Below are positions 21,701 through 30,854 of a stretch of 64,000 nucleotides of DNA, one piece after another (position 1 is the first letter of the stretch; each line of letters begins with the position of its first letter). The notes beneath the pieces are model-generated. The model was given only the letters and a program-made list of their open reading frames with translations. It did no database searches and had not been told where the DNA came from. Location of the stretch: the NCBI GenBank assembly GCA_052380005.1, contig JBQTCJ010000018.1, one strand, 5' to 3'. The stretch is from Salinarimonas sp052380005. GTDB taxonomy: Bacteria > Pseudomonadota > Alphaproteobacteria > Rhizobiales > Beijerinckiaceae. Both the position numbers and the translations under genes were made by a program.

Positions 21701-24700
21701 GACCTCACGGGCGTCACAATCGGAGACGTCGACAGCGGCGGGGCCGCCATCACTGTCACGATCTCGGTTACGAGCGGCACGCTGTCGGTCCCGGGGTTCC
21801 CGGCGGTGCCGGGAACGGGGACCGGCAGCCTCACGCTGACCGGCGACGTAGCGAGCGTGCAGGGGAACCTCGCGACCCCGAACTTCTTCCTCTACACGCC
21901 GGCAGCGAACGTCGCGGGGACCAACGCGGCCACCCTCACGCTGACGATCCGCGACAACGGCAACACCGGCCTCGGCGGCGGCGGCACGATCACCATCGGC
22001 ACCGGCCAGATCGACATCACGCCCGTCAACGACGCGCCGACCCTCACGGGCGGCGGCACGCTGGCGGCCGTGAACGAGGATACGACGAACCCGCCGGGCG
22101 CGGCGCTGAACACGCTCGGCATCACCGCCGGGGACGTGGACGGGACGGTGGTCGGCTATGCGATCGTCGGCAACACGGCGAACGCCGTGACGCAGGGCGT
22201 GTGGCAATACTCCACCAACGGGGGTACCGACTGGTTTGCGGTGGGCGCGGTCGCCGACGACACGACGGCGCTCGCGCTCGGTCCCACGACGCTGGTGCGC
22301 TTCGTGCCCGTGGCGAACTACGCCGGCTCGCCCCCCGCGCTGACGATCCGCGCGATCGATTCGACCTATGGCGGCGGCTTCTCGACGACGGCGGGCGCGG
22401 AGACCCGCGTCTCCGTCGACACGACCACGAACGGCGGCGCGACGGCGATCTCCGCCGCGACCGCGACGATCGCAACAACGATCACCGCGTTGAACGACGA
22501 CCCGACGGGCTCTGGCGTGCCGGCGCTCGTGACGTTCACCGAGGACACGCCGGGCTTCCTCGACCTCACGGGCGTCACTATCGGCGACGCCGACAGCGGC
22601 GGGTCCGCCATCACCGTCACGATCTCGGTGACGAGCGGCACGCTCTCGGTGCCCGGGTTCCCGGCGGTGCCGGGAACGGGGACCGGCAGCCTCACGCTGA
22701 CCGGCGACGTAGCGAGCGTGCAGGGGAACCTCGCGACCCCGAACTTCTTCCTCTACACGCCGGCAGCGAACGTCGCGGGGACCAACGCGGCCACCCTCAC
22801 GCTGACGATCCGCGACAACGGCAACACCGGCCTCGGCGGCGGCGGCACGATCACCATCGGCACCGGCCAGATCGACATCACCCCGGTCAACGACGCGCCC
22901 AGCGTGACGACCAGCGGCGGCAGCGCGGCCTATACGGAGAACGCGGCGGGCGTGCCGGTCGATCCCGGGCTGACGGTCGCGGACATCGACAGCACGACGT
23001 TCGCCTCCGCGACCGTCTCGATCACCGGCAACTTCCAGATCGGGCAGGACGTGCTGGCCTTCGTCAACGACGGCGCGACGATGGGCAACATCACCGCCTC
23101 GTGGAACCCTGCGACCGGGGAGCTGACGCTGACCTCGGCGGGCGCGACCGCGACCCTGGCCCAGTGGACGGCGGCGCTCCGGGCGGTGACCTACGCCAAC
23201 GGCTCGGAGGACCCCTCGACGGCGGCTCGCACGGTGAGCTTCGTCGTGAACGACGGCGCCGCCGCGAGCACCGCGGCGACCCGCGGCGTCACGGTCACCG
23301 CCGAGAACGATTCGCCGACGGCGAGCCCCGCCTTCGGCTTCGTCAACACCGGCGCCTCGACCGAGACCGGCGGGATCGTGACGATCACCAACGCCATGCT
23401 GAACGAGGGCGACCCGGACGACAGCGGGGCGGGGGTGACCTTTGCGGTCACGACCGCCCCGACGAACGGCACGCTGTTCCGCGACGCGAATGCGAACGGC
23501 ATCGTCGACGGCGGCGAGGCGCTGGGGCTGAACGCCACGTTCACCCAGGCGGACATCGATAACGCGCTCGTCAAGTATCTCCACGGCGGCGGGGGCGGCT
23601 CCTCGGATTCCTTCGGCTTCAGCGTGGCCGACGGCGGCGAGAACGGCTCCACCCCGCTGACCGGGCAGACCTTCTCGATCACCATCGCCGCGCGCCCGGT
23701 GGTGACGATCGGCGGCGGGACGCCGGCGCACGCGGAGGACGGCACGGCGGCGATCGTCGCGCCGAACCTGACCCTGCTCGATGCCGACAGCACGAACCTC
23801 ACGGGCGCGACCATCACCATCACCGATTTCGTGGCCGGCGACGTGCTGAGCTTCACGAACCAGAACGGGATCACCGGCACGTACAACGGCGCGGGCGTGC
23901 TGACGCTCACCGGCACGGCGACGCTGGCGAACTACGAGGCGGCGCTGCGCTCGATCGCCTATTCCACGACGAGCCAGAACCCTGCGACGGGCGCGGGCAA
24001 CGCCGACCGCGTGATCTCCTTCACCGTCACCGACGGCGCGCTGAACAGCACCGCGCAGTCGCAGACGGTCGGCGTCACGAACGCCAACGACGCGCCGACC
24101 CTCGACGCGACAGCCTCGCCGGCCCTCACGGGCATCGCCGAGGATCTCGGCGCGCCGACGAACGGCTCGACGGCGAACTCCACGCTCGTCTCCACGCTCC
24201 TCGGCGGCATGACCGACGTCGACACCGGCGCCGTTCAGGGCCTCGCCGTGACGGCCGTGAGCGCGCAGATCACGCTGTGGTACTCGCTCGACGGCGGCAC
24301 GACCTGGACGCAGGTCCCAGCGGTCACCGCCGGCACCGCGCTGCTGCTCCAGTCCGACGCGCGGCTCTACGTCCAGCCGGCGGCGAACTTCGCCGGCACG
24401 ATCACCGACGCGCTGACCTTCCGCGCCTGGGACCGCACCAGCGGCGCGAACGGCGGCACGGCGGACACGACGACGAACGGCCTCGGCACCGCGTTCTCCA
24501 CCGCCTCCGACACCGTCGCCGTCACCGTGAGCAACGTCAACGACGCGCCCGTGCTGGCCGCGGGGGCCGGCACCACCACCTTCTCCGGCGGCGGGGGGTC
24601 TCCCAAGACGCCCGTGGCCGTGGCACCGGCCCTGGTGCTCAACGACGCCGACGTCGGCGAGACCTTCGCGACCGCACTCGTGCAGATCACCGGCAACTAC

Positions 24701-26893
24701 GTGAACGGGCAGGATATCCTCGCCTTCACGGCGAACGCGGCCACGTTCGGCAACATCACCGGCAGCTTCGACGCGGGAACCGGCACGCTGACGCTGACCA
24801 GCGCCGGCGGGGCCGCCACGCTGGCGCAGATGGAGGCGGCCCTGCGCGCCGTCACCTACGCGAATACGTCCGACACGCCGAACATGGCCGATCGCACCAT
24901 GAGCATCCGGGTGAACGACGGCGACGCGAACAGCAACGTCGTCACGCGCACGGTCGCGATCGAGACGATCAACGATCCTCCGACGGTCACCGCGCCGGCC
25001 GCCATCGCCGTGACGGAGGACGTGGCGACGGCGCTCACGGGCATCTCCTTCGCCGACCCCGACGCGGCCGGCGCCCCCGTCACCGTCACGCTCTCCGCGC
25101 CGGCCGGCACGTTCCTCGCCGTCGGCTCCGGCGGGGTCGCCGTGCTCAACGCCGGCACCGGGACGCTGACGCTCACCGGGTCTATCGCGAACATCAACCT
25201 CTTCATCGCCAACAGCCTCGTGTCCTATACGACGGCGGCGAACGCGCAGGGCGCCGTCGCCCTGACCGTGGCCATCGACGACGGCGGCAACAGCGGCTCG
25301 GGCGGCTCGCTGACAGCCCAGGCGAGCGTCACCTTGAACATCACCGCCGTCAACGACGCGCCGACCGCGGGAGGCTTCGTCGCCGGGCAGGCCGTGCTCG
25401 ACACGGGGACGATCTCGCCCTTCTCCGGTGCGACTTTGGCCGACCCGGACACGGGCCAGCCGCTCACCGTCACCGTGACCCTCGATGACGCCGCGAAGGG
25501 CGCCTTCACCGCGGCATCGCTCGCTTCGACAGGCTTCACCGCTGCGGGTGGGGGCGTCTACACCCTCACCGCCGCGGACGCGGCGGCCGCCCAGGCGGCG
25601 CTGCGGGGGCTCGCCTACGCGCCCGCGGCGAATCGGGTGCCGGTCGGGGCGAACGAGGTCACGGCCTTCACCGTCTCGGTCTCGGACGGCGTCGCCGCAG
25701 CCGTGGTCGACACGACGACGACCGTGGTCGCGACGTCCGTCAACGACGCGCCGGCGGTCGTCGGCAGCGTCCCGGCCCAGGTCGGCACGCCGACCGAGCC
25801 GTTCGGCTTCCAGCTCCCGGCGAACCTCTTCGCGGACGCGGACATCGGCGACGCGGTGACCGTCACGGTGGAGGGCCTGCCTCCCGGCCTCGCCTTCGAT
25901 CCGGCGACCGGCACGATATCCGGCACGCCGACGACGCAGAGCGAGACCAGCTTCACGATCGTGGGCACCGACCGGCAGGGCGCGCGCACGACGATCGTCG
26001 TGCCGCTCTCCATCGGCGTGCCGCCGGTGGTGACGGAGCCGCCGGTGGTCGCGCCGGCGCCGGAGCCGGTCCTGCCGCCGCCACCGGTCCCGCTGCCGCC
26101 GCCGGCGGCACCGACGCCCTCGGTGCCGCCGGCGGCGTTGCCGGCCGAGGATTTCGGCGGCGTCGGCTCGGGCCTCCCGCCGGTCGGGCCGCCTTCGGAC
26201 CCGATCGTCCTGCCGCCCGGGCTGCCCGAGCCGGTGGCGCCGCGGCCGAGCTTCTTCCTCGCGCCGTCGGACGGCGGGCCGGGCTACTCGCCGGGCTTCG
26301 CCATCCGCGCCGAGCCGAGCGCCGGCTCGTTCGTCGCCCGTTCCGGCGCGGGCCCGATCAGCTTCACCCTGCCGCCGGCCACCTTCGTGGTGGAGAACGG
26401 CGGCGTGCAGGTGCTCGTCGGCGCGACGCTGGCGGACGGTTCGCCGCTGCCGGTCTGGGTCGAGTTCGACCCGGCGACCGGCACCTTCACCATCGACGCG
26501 CCCCCCGGCTTCACCGGCGAGCTCGACGTCGTGATCACCGCGACGCTGCCCACGGGCGAGGCCGCCGCGACCACGATCGAGATCGCCGTCGAGGCCGCCG
26601 AGGAGGCGCCTCCAGCGGGGCAGACGCCCACCGGGGACGGAGAGCCGCCCGCGCCGCAGCGGGAGGGGGCGCTCGAGGTCGCGCCCGCGGTCGTGACCGC
26701 CGCAGTCGAGGTGCCGGGCACCCAGCCCCTCGTCGGCAAGCCGGCCTTCAGCGAGGTGGTGAAAGCGGCCAGCCGTGGCGCCTGGGCAACACAAGGGGAG
26801 CATTTTCTGGACACCTTGATTGCGATCTTGCCTGCCGGGCAGCCTTCAGGCGACATGGCGGAAGATTCGCGCAACGGCAGGGAAGCAGCCTGA
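18725..26893 (+). CDS. Giant DUF4347/beta-helix/cadherin-like repeat surface protein
   Basis: 2722 residues from the ATG at 18725 (GGAG upstream; the frame extends 90 bp further). LEPRIMFDAA (18-27) is a short motif seen at the start of many large exported proteins. A DUF4347 domain follows (about 54-205: IVFVDGAVEDHETLL, HVVSHGWDGQV, VFWGCDVAKGEYG, WTLEYRTGGIEA), then a right-handed beta-helix region (about 223-527: TVTNNADSGAGSFRQAILDAN). About 13 cadherin/VCBS-like repeats of 130-150 residues are bounded by NDAP-type joints (530-2340). An Ig-like putative-binding repeat (2340-2435), a Pro-rich stretch (2437-2520) and a C-terminal domain with no RTX GGxGxD repeats complete it. Likely an exported surface adhesin. 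The next four genes look like its export machinery. Confidence 0.88.
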   Translation: MAWKHRDPWTRAPLTLALEPRIMFDAAGAATYADAVDGDTPDTVRTESHAAPPVKIVFVDGAVEDHETLLQDVDPGAEIVILDPARDGVEQMADALRGRTGLAEVHVVSHGWDGQVRLGTALLYEGSLDRYAAELAVIGAALGEGGDIVFWGCDVAKGEYGTQFVDRLATLTGADIAASTNDTGSTASSDWTLEYRTGGIEASDAVALFGEGALAAFGGELATFTVTNNADSGAGSFRQAILDANANGAGSDTIVFNGDYTIELEDFIEITSAVDIQGDRNNDGIADITLVDTNSNADGALDFNIDAVPNATVNITGLRFQGITSTLDGAAIALGRSTAVLTVNVTASEFRNVVSTNAGGATGGAIAVGSGNTINVDRSIFQGNQQSGGAAAIGMNQNATIVVTNSLFYDHSVGAQIIEGFGASASITLRNVTFADNSITNVTASSGTVYNAYNSILQQAAAGGSNNLLVGSVTFTNQAGDDYTLAAAETDAIDQGSNAQASGTLDLAGNARIFNGTVDIGAYEFRVLNQAPVLDLDNVSGGTGYATSFVEGTHQGTGPTDGVPIANNPNITDDEGDPITQIVVNLTNGQGDAGERIFLSGTFANVSFTLNSATQITITNAGGATNDQMEAALAAVRYQNNSDAPNTTARTINVQVSDATGSSTSTTTVSITPSNDAPVLTATGGTPTFTEGDAAPGADLFSGVTISTVEAGQTITGLTLTITNVTDGASEILRIDGSDVALTNGNSVLTATNGLTVTVSVTGSTATVSFAGAGLTTAAAQTLVDGLAYRNTSENPTAAGRVATITQIRDSGGTASGGVDTAALSVAATVTVVGVNDAPTATGIPASVSFVEDTPAALDLSAITFGDVDSGGGSVTLTIAASAGTLAAANGGGVVIGGSGTGTLTLSGTASAIDAYLNDTSAITYTPALNANGAPAATLTLTANDGGNTGTGGGTDIALGTVNVNISAVNDDPTGSGVPALVTFTEDTPGFLDLTGVTIGDVDSGGAAITVTISVTSGTLSVPGFPAVPGTGTGSLTLTGDVASVQGNLATPNFFLYTPAANVAGTNAATLTLTIRDNGNTGLGGGGTITIGTGQIDITPVNDAPTLTGGGTLAAVNEDTTNPPGAALNTLGITAGDVDGTVVGYAIVGNTANAVTQGVWQYSTNGGTDWFAVGAVADDTTALALGPTTLVRFVPVANYAGSPPALTIRAIDSTYGGGFSTTAGAETRVSVDTTTNGGATAISAATATIATTITALNDDPTGSGVPALVTFTEDTPGFLDLTGVTIGDADSGGSAITVTISVTSGTLSVPGFPAVPGTGTGSLTLTGDVASVQGNLATPNFFLYTPAANVAGTNAATLTLTIRDNGNTGLGGGGTITIGTGQIDITPVNDAPSVTTSGGSAAYTENAAGVPVDPGLTVADIDSTTFASATVSITGNFQIGQDVLAFVNDGATMGNITASWNPATGELTLTSAGATATLAQWTAALRAVTYANGSEDPSTAARTVSFVVNDGAAASTAATRGVTVTAENDSPTASPAFGFVNTGASTETGGIVTITNAMLNEGDPDDSGAGVTFAVTTAPTNGTLFRDANANGIVDGGEALGLNATFTQADIDNALVKYLHGGGGGSSDSFGFSVADGGENGSTPLTGQTFSITIAARPVVTIGGGTPAHAEDGTAAIVAPNLTLLDADSTNLTGATITITDFVAGDVLSFTNQNGITGTYNGAGVLTLTGTATLANYEAALRSIAYSTTSQNPATGAGNADRVISFTVTDGALNSTAQSQTVGVTNANDAPTLDATASPALTGIAEDLGAPTNGSTANSTLVSTLLGGMTDVDTGAVQGLAVTAVSAQITLWYSLDGGTTWTQVPAVTAGTALLLQSDARLYVQPAANFAGTITDALTFRAWDRTSGANGGTADTTTNGLGTAFSTASDTVAVTVSNVNDAPVLAAGAGTTTFSGGGGSPKTPVAVAPALVLNDADVGETFATALVQITGNYVNGQDILAFTANAATFGNITGSFDAGTGTLTLTSAGGAATLAQMEAALRAVTYANTSDTPNMADRTMSIRVNDGDANSNVVTRTVAIETINDPPTVTAPAAIAVTEDVATALTGISFADPDAAGAPVTVTLSAPAGTFLAVGSGGVAVLNAGTGTLTLTGSIANINLFIANSLVSYTTAANAQGAVALTVAIDDGGNSGSGGSLTAQASVTLNITAVNDAPTAGGFVAGQAVLDTGTISPFSGATLADPDTGQPLTVTVTLDDAAKGAFTAASLASTGFTAAGGGVYTLTAADAAAAQAALRGLAYAPAANRVPVGANEVTAFTVSVSDGVAAAVVDTTTTVVATSVNDAPAVVGSVPAQVGTPTEPFGFQLPANLFADADIGDAVTVTVEGLPPGLAFDPATGTISGTPTTQSETSFTIVGTDRQGARTTIVVPLSIGVPPVVTEPPVVAPAPEPVLPPPPVPLPPPAAPTPSVPPAALPAEDFGGVGSGLPPVGPPSDPIVLPPGLPEPVAPRPSFFLAPSDGGPGYSPGFAIRAEPSAGSFVARSGAGPISFTLPPATFVVENGGVQVLVGATLADGSPLPVWVEFDPATGTFTIDAPPGFTGELDVVITATLPTGEAAATTIEIAVEAAEEAPPAGQTPTGDGEPPAPQREGALEVAPAVVTAAVEVPGTQPLVGKPAFSEVVKAASRGAWATQGEHFLDTLIAILPAGQPSGDMAEDSRNGREAA
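21632..22041 (+). repeat. Internal duplicated repeat unit, copy 1
   Basis: Encodes one cadherin-like unit beginning NDDPTGSGVPALVTFTEDTP (about residues 970-1105). It repeats 861 bp downstream at 22493-22902. The last part, about 21795-22020, is identical base for base to 22656-22881 (roughly 225 bp), including silent positions, while the first half differs at scattered sites. Confidence 0.95.
22493..22902 (+). repeat. Internal duplicated repeat unit, copy 2
   Basis: Second copy of the unit at 21632-22041, offset 861 bp (287 codons). Protein differences are few, for example GDADSGGSAI here against GDVDSGGAAI. The unit between the two copies (about residues 1102-1256) is a different cadherin-like repeat, so the duplicated segment is a two-repeat block or was homogenised by gene conversion. 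Confidence 0.95.
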
Positions 26894-26950
26894 GTCGGCT
26901 CTACCGGGCGGGTCGCGTAGCGTCTGCCGGCAGTGCCGAAGTGAAGGGGA

Positions 26951-26969
26951 GCGGCCCGGACGGGGCCGC
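26951..26969 (+). promoter_or_regulatory. Hairpin between giant-protein gene and TolC-like gene
   Basis: GCGGCCC (26951-26957) pairs with GGGCCGC (26963-26969) over a 5-base loop, 20 bp before the TolC-like start and 57 bp after the giant-protein stop. It may be an attenuator or processing site that sets the ratio of substrate to export proteins. No T tract follows. Confidence 0.35.
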
Positions 26970-26989
26970 CCAGGGGGAAACGCGCGCAC

Positions 26990-28609
26990 ATGGTCACCTC
27001 CCATTCGTCCCGCGCCATGCCGAGTTCGCGCCGTGCCTGCGCGCTCGGTGCGGTCGGCGCATTCGCGCTGTTCCTGGGCGGCTGCGCGATGACGCCCAAC
27101 CCGCTCTCGCTCGAGGAGCAGATCGTGCAGGCGGCGCAGGACCGCGCCGTCATGTACGCCTCGCAGCAGCCGATCTCCGGCCCGGTGACGCTCGAGGAGG
27201 CGCTCGCCCGCGCCATCAAGTACAACCTCGACCACCGCGTCGCGCTGATGCAGCGGGCACTCGAAGACAGGGCGCTCGACGTCGCCACGGTCGACCTCCT
27301 GCCGGAGGTCGTCGGCCGCGCCGGCTACCGCACGCGCGACAACGTCCAGGCATCCTCCTCCCGGTCGATCCTCTCCGGCCGGGAGTCGCTCGAGCCGTCC
27401 ACGAGCACCGAGGAGGTGCTGCGCACGGCCGACCTGCAGGCTTCCTTCAGCACGCTCGACTTCGGGCTGAGCTACTACGGCGCCAAGGCGCAGGCGAACC
27501 GCCTCCTCGCCGCCGAGCAGCAGCGCCGGCGCATCGTCATCGACATCGCCGACCAGGTTCGCGCCGCCTACTGGGAGGCCGTGACCGCCGAGCAGCTCCA
27601 GCCGCGCGTGGCGCAGGCCCTCGCGGAGGCGCGCCAGGCGCTGTCCTTCGCTCGCCAGGCGGAGGACGAACGCCTGCTCCCGCCGCTCGAGACGCTCCAG
27701 TTCCAGCGCGCGCTGCTCGAGATCGTCCAGCAGCTCGAGGTGGTCGAAAGCGAGCTCGCGATCGCCAAGGCGCAGCTCGCCGGCCTGATGAACCTCCAGC
27801 CCGGTACCCGCTTCACGCTGGCTCCGCCGCGTCGTGCGCGCCCGGCGCGCCTGCCCTACCGGCTCGACGACCTCGAGGCGGTGGCGATGGTCCAGCGCCC
27901 GGAGATCCAGGAGGAGCTCTACGTCGCGCGCAACGTCGTGCTGGAGACGCGCTCGGAGATCCTGCGGCTGCTTCCGGGCCTGTCGCTGTTCGGCGGCGTG
28001 AACTACGATTCGAACGACTTCCTGGTCAACAATTCCTGGGCCGACGCCGGGGTTTCCGTGACCTGGAACCTGCTGCGGCTCGTCGCCGTGCCGTCCATCC
28101 TCGCCGAGGGCGAGGCGCGCCAGGAGCTCGCCGAGACGCGCCGGCTGGCGCTGCGCATGGCGATCCTCACGCAGGTCAACCTCGCCTACCGCCGCTACCA
28201 ACGTGCGCACCGGCTCTACGATCGCTCGGCCTCGATCGAGCGCGTCGAGCAGCGCATCGCCCAGGCGACGCGCGCCGCCGAGGAGGAGGATGCCTCCAAC
28301 CTGCTCGAGCGCGTGCGCGCCCAGGCCGCGTCCGTGCTCGCCACCCGCTCCCGCAACCGTGCCTTCGCGGAGGTTCAGAACGCGCTCGGATCGGTGTATG
28401 CTGCCGCTGGCCTCGACCCGCTCCCCACGACGGTGGAGGACGGCGACCTCGAGACGCTCGCCGCGGCCATCGCCGCGATGGCGGCGCGCATCGACGCCGG
28501 GCGGATCGAGCTGCCGACCGTGCCTCCGGCGCAGCCCGTGCCGGTGGCGGCGAACGTGCCGGCCGCTGTCTACGCGGCCATTCCCCCGGCGCGCCCCGCC
28601 GCGGAGTGA
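26990..28609 (+). CDS. TolC-family outer-membrane efflux/secretion lipoprotein
   Basis: 539 residues. The signal sequence ends in a lipobox-like LGGC (FALFLGGCAMTPN), so it is probably lipid-anchored like OprM. Two TolC/OEP repeats follow: long coiled-coil helices with alternating Gln/Ala/Arg (for example ADQVRAAYWEAVTAEQLQP and RVAQALAEARQAL) and strand segments such as LSLFGGVNYDSNDF. It would form the trimeric outer-membrane channel. The gene begins 96 bp after the giant surface protein and 26 bp before the first adaptor, indicating a dedicated secretion operon. Confidence 0.9.
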   Translation: MVTSHSSRAMPSSRRACALGAVGAFALFLGGCAMTPNPLSLEEQIVQAAQDRAVMYASQQPISGPVTLEEALARAIKYNLDHRVALMQRALEDRALDVATVDLLPEVVGRAGYRTRDNVQASSSRSILSGRESLEPSTSTEEVLRTADLQASFSTLDFGLSYYGAKAQANRLLAAEQQRRRIVIDIADQVRAAYWEAVTAEQLQPRVAQALAEARQALSFARQAEDERLLPPLETLQFQRALLEIVQQLEVVESELAIAKAQLAGLMNLQPGTRFTLAPPRRARPARLPYRLDDLEAVAMVQRPEIQEELYVARNVVLETRSEILRLLPGLSLFGGVNYDSNDFLVNNSWADAGVSVTWNLLRLVAVPSILAEGEARQELAETRRLALRMAILTQVNLAYRRYQRAHRLYDRSASIERVEQRIAQATRAAEEEDASNLLERVRAQAASVLATRSRNRAFAEVQNALGSVYAAAGLDPLPTTVEDGDLETLAAAIAAMAARIDAGRIELPTVPPAQPVPVAANVPAAVYAAIPPARPAAE

Positions 28610-28635
28610 GAGGGGGAGGCATCGAGGAGGCTCGC

Positions 28636-29499
28636 ATGCGCGTCATCCGCAGTCCGTTCGCCTCGCGCGCGCTCGCGGCGGCACTCGGCCTCCTCGCCGC
28701 CGGCTTTCTCGTCGTCCCGGGCTCCCGCGTCGTCGGTCCGGCCGCCGCGCAGGATCTCTACGCGCCGCCGCCGCTGGTCGCGCCGGACGGCGCGGCAGGC
28801 GGCGAGCCGGGCGGCTGGAGCGCGACCGGCGTCGAGACCGAGATCCGCGCGCAGATCTCGCCGCGACGCCACACGGTCCTCTCCACCGAGATCCCGGGCA
28901 AGATCGTCACGCTGGGCCTGCGCGAGGGGGAGCGTTTCGCGCAGGGCGATCTCCTCGCCGCCATAGACTGCGCCGCGCACGAGGCGCGGCGCGATCGCGC
29001 CGCGGCACAGGAGGAGGCCGCCCGCCGGCGTCTCGAGACCGCCGGGCGGCTCGACCGGCTCTCCTCGATCAGCCGGCTCGAGGTCGACGAGGCCCGCTCC
29101 GCCCTCGTCGCAGCTCAGGCCGAGACGGCGCTGGCGCAGGTCTTCGTCGACCGCTGCGTGATCCGTGCGCCCTTCGACGGGCGTGTCGTCGAGCGGCGCG
29201 CCCAGGAGCATCAATACGTCGGCGAAGGCGCCGAGCTCCTCGCCATCCTGGACGACACGGCGCTCGAGGCGGAGATGCTCGTCCCCTCGCGCTGGCTGCG
29301 CTGGCTCGCGCCGGGCCAGAGCTTTGCGCTCGTGGTCGACGAGCTCGGCCTGACGATCGAGGCCGAGATCGCCCGCATCGGCGCGCGGGTCGATCCGGTC
29401 AGCCAGTCGGTCAAGGTCTTCGGCCGCATTCCCCAGGGCACGCCCGGCCTCGTCGCCGGCATGAGCGGCGTCGCCCGCCTCGCACCGCCCGACGGATGA
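28636..29499 (+). CDS. Periplasmic adaptor (RND/HlyD-type membrane-fusion protein)
   Basis: 287 residues, with GAGGAGG upstream of the ATG. A signal sequence (ALAAALGLLAAGFLVVPGS) is followed by a lipoyl-like half motif (VLSTEIPGKIVTLGLREGERFAQGDLL), a short coiled-coil hairpin (AAHEARRDRAAAQEEAARRRLE) and the second lipoyl half (CVIRAPFDGRVVERRAQEHQYVGEG). A beta-barrel region (EMLVPSRWLRWLAPGQSF) completes it. The hairpin is short. It probably links the TolC-like channel to inner-membrane partners. Its stop overlaps the next start as ATGA. Confidence 0.88.
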   Translation: MRVIRSPFASRALAAALGLLAAGFLVVPGSRVVGPAAAQDLYAPPPLVAPDGAAGGEPGGWSATGVETEIRAQISPRRHTVLSTEIPGKIVTLGLREGERFAQGDLLAAIDCAAHEARRDRAAAQEEAARRRLETAGRLDRLSSISRLEVDEARSALVAAQAETALAQVFVDRCVIRAPFDGRVVERRAQEHQYVGEGAELLAILDDTALEAEMLVPSRWLRWLAPGQSFALVVDELGLTIEAEIARIGARVDPVSQSVKVFGRIPQGTPGLVAGMSGVARLAPPDG

Positions 29500-30854
29500 A
29501 CCACCCGCCCGATCGCCGCCTCGTCGCGCTCTCGGCGCTGCTGGAGGTCGAGAAGCGCGCCCGCGCCGCCACGAGCGCGGAGGCGCTCGGCTTCGTACTC
29601 GTCAACGACACGCATCTCGTCGTGCCCTACCGGCAGGCGGCGCTTCTGCGCGCCGACACAGGCCGGATCGAAGCGCTGTCGGGCCTCGCCACGCCCGATC
29701 CGGACGCGCCCTTCACACGGCGCCTCGCCGGCCTGCTGAAGCGCATCGCCGCCCGCACGGACGCCGCCGCGGGACCGCGCGCGGTCGACCTGCCGTCGCT
29801 GCCGGAGGAGGCGGGCGACAAGCCGGATACGGAGACGATCGGCTTCCTCGGCGCGCATCTTCCCGCCCGGCTCGCACTCGTCCCCCTCGTGCGCTGCGGC
29901 GAGGTCCGGGCGCTGCTGCTGCTGGCGCGCGAGGAGCCCTTCGGGCCGGCGGAGCTCCAGGTTCTCGGCCACCTCGCCGATGCTTACGCCCATGCCTGGA
30001 CGGCGCTCGTCGGCGCGCGCGGCCGGCGCGGGCGCCTGCGCCGCCGCGGCCTCGTCGCCGCGGCGGCCGCCCTCGCCGCGTTCGTGATCCTGGCGCTGCC
30101 CGTGCGCCAGTCGGTGCTCGCGCCGGCGGAGGTCGTGGCCGAGGACGCCGCCCTCGTCACCGCCCCCGTCGACGGCGTCGTCGAGACCGTTCACGTCGAG
30201 CCGAACGCGGCCGTCGCCGCCGGGGACCTCCTCGTCACGCTCGACGGGCGCGAGCTCGCGGCACGGCTCGAGATCGCCCGCCAGGCGCTCGCCGTCGCCG
30301 AGGCGGAGCTGCGGCAGGCGCGCCAGCAGGCGGTGTTCGACGACCGCTCGCGGGCGCGCATCGCCATCCTCGAAGGACGCCGCGAGCAGAATGCCGCCGA
30401 GGTCGCCTTCGTCGAGGAGACGCTCGCGCGCATCCGCATATCGGCCCCGCGTGGCGGCATCGCGGTCTTCGACGACGCCTCCGACTGGGAGGGTCGGCCG
30501 GTGGCGCTCGGCGAGCGCATCATGCAGGTGGCGGACCCCGGCATGCGGGCGCTCGAGATCCACCTCGCGGTGGCCGACGCGATCGTGCTCGAGCCGGGCG
30601 CCGAGGTGCGCTTCTTCCTCAACATCGACCCCGCGGACCCGGTCACGGCCACGCTCCTGCGCGCCGGCTACCGGGCGACGCCCACGCCCGACGGCGTCAT
30701 GGCCTACCGCCTGCGCGCGGGCTTCGACGCCCACGACCCGCGCCTGCGGATCGGGCTGCGCGGCACGGCCAAGCTCTACGGCGAGCGCACGATCCTCGCC
30801 CTCTACCTGCTGCGCCGGCCGATCGCCGCCGCGCGGCTGTGGCTCGGGCTGTGA
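29496..30854 (+). CDS. GAF-like domain/HlyD membrane-fusion protein
   Basis: 452 residues. The N-terminal soluble part (1-175) looks like a GAF-type sensory fold: LLEVEKRARAATSAEALGFVLVNDTH, PYRQAALL, then LVPLVRCGEVRALLLLAREEPF. One membrane helix follows (about 185-203, GLVAAAAALAAFVILALPV). The rest is a HlyD-type adaptor: VTAPVDGVVETVHVEPNAAV, a coiled coil to about 310, RISAPRGGIAVF, then beta-barrel and membrane-proximal domains. The N-terminus should be cytosolic and the adaptor periplasmic. ATGA overlap with the previous gene and GTGA overlap with the next indicate coupled translation. Confidence 0.85.
   Translation: MNHPPDRRLVALSALLEVEKRARAATSAEALGFVLVNDTHLVVPYRQAALLRADTGRIEALSGLATPDPDAPFTRRLAGLLKRIAARTDAAAGPRAVDLPSLPEEAGDKPDTETIGFLGAHLPARLALVPLVRCGEVRALLLLAREEPFGPAELQVLGHLADAYAHAWTALVGARGRRGRLRRRGLVAAAAALAAFVILALPVRQSVLAPAEVVAEDAALVTAPVDGVVETVHVEPNAAVAAGDLLVTLDGRELAARLEIARQALAVAEAELRQARQQAVFDDRSRARIAILEGRREQNAAEVAFVEETLARIRISAPRGGIAVFDDASDWEGRPVALGERIMQVADPGMRALEIHLAVADAIVLEPGAEVRFFLNIDPADPVTATLLRAGYRATPTPDGVMAYRLRAGFDAHDPRLRIGLRGTAKLYGERTILALYLLRRPIAAARLWLGL

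Noticed and set aside
20009..26803. Antisense open frame of 2264 codons opposite the giant surface-protein gene
   Set aside because: Its sequence is Arg/Gly/Asp-rich low complexity, as expected from reading GC-rich repeats on the other strand. The sense frame has recognisable domains throughout.
18725..26893. RTX adhesin with standard type I secretion
   Set aside because: No GGxGxDxUx repeats and no ABC ATPase with the adaptor genes, although a distant ABC exporter cannot be excluded.
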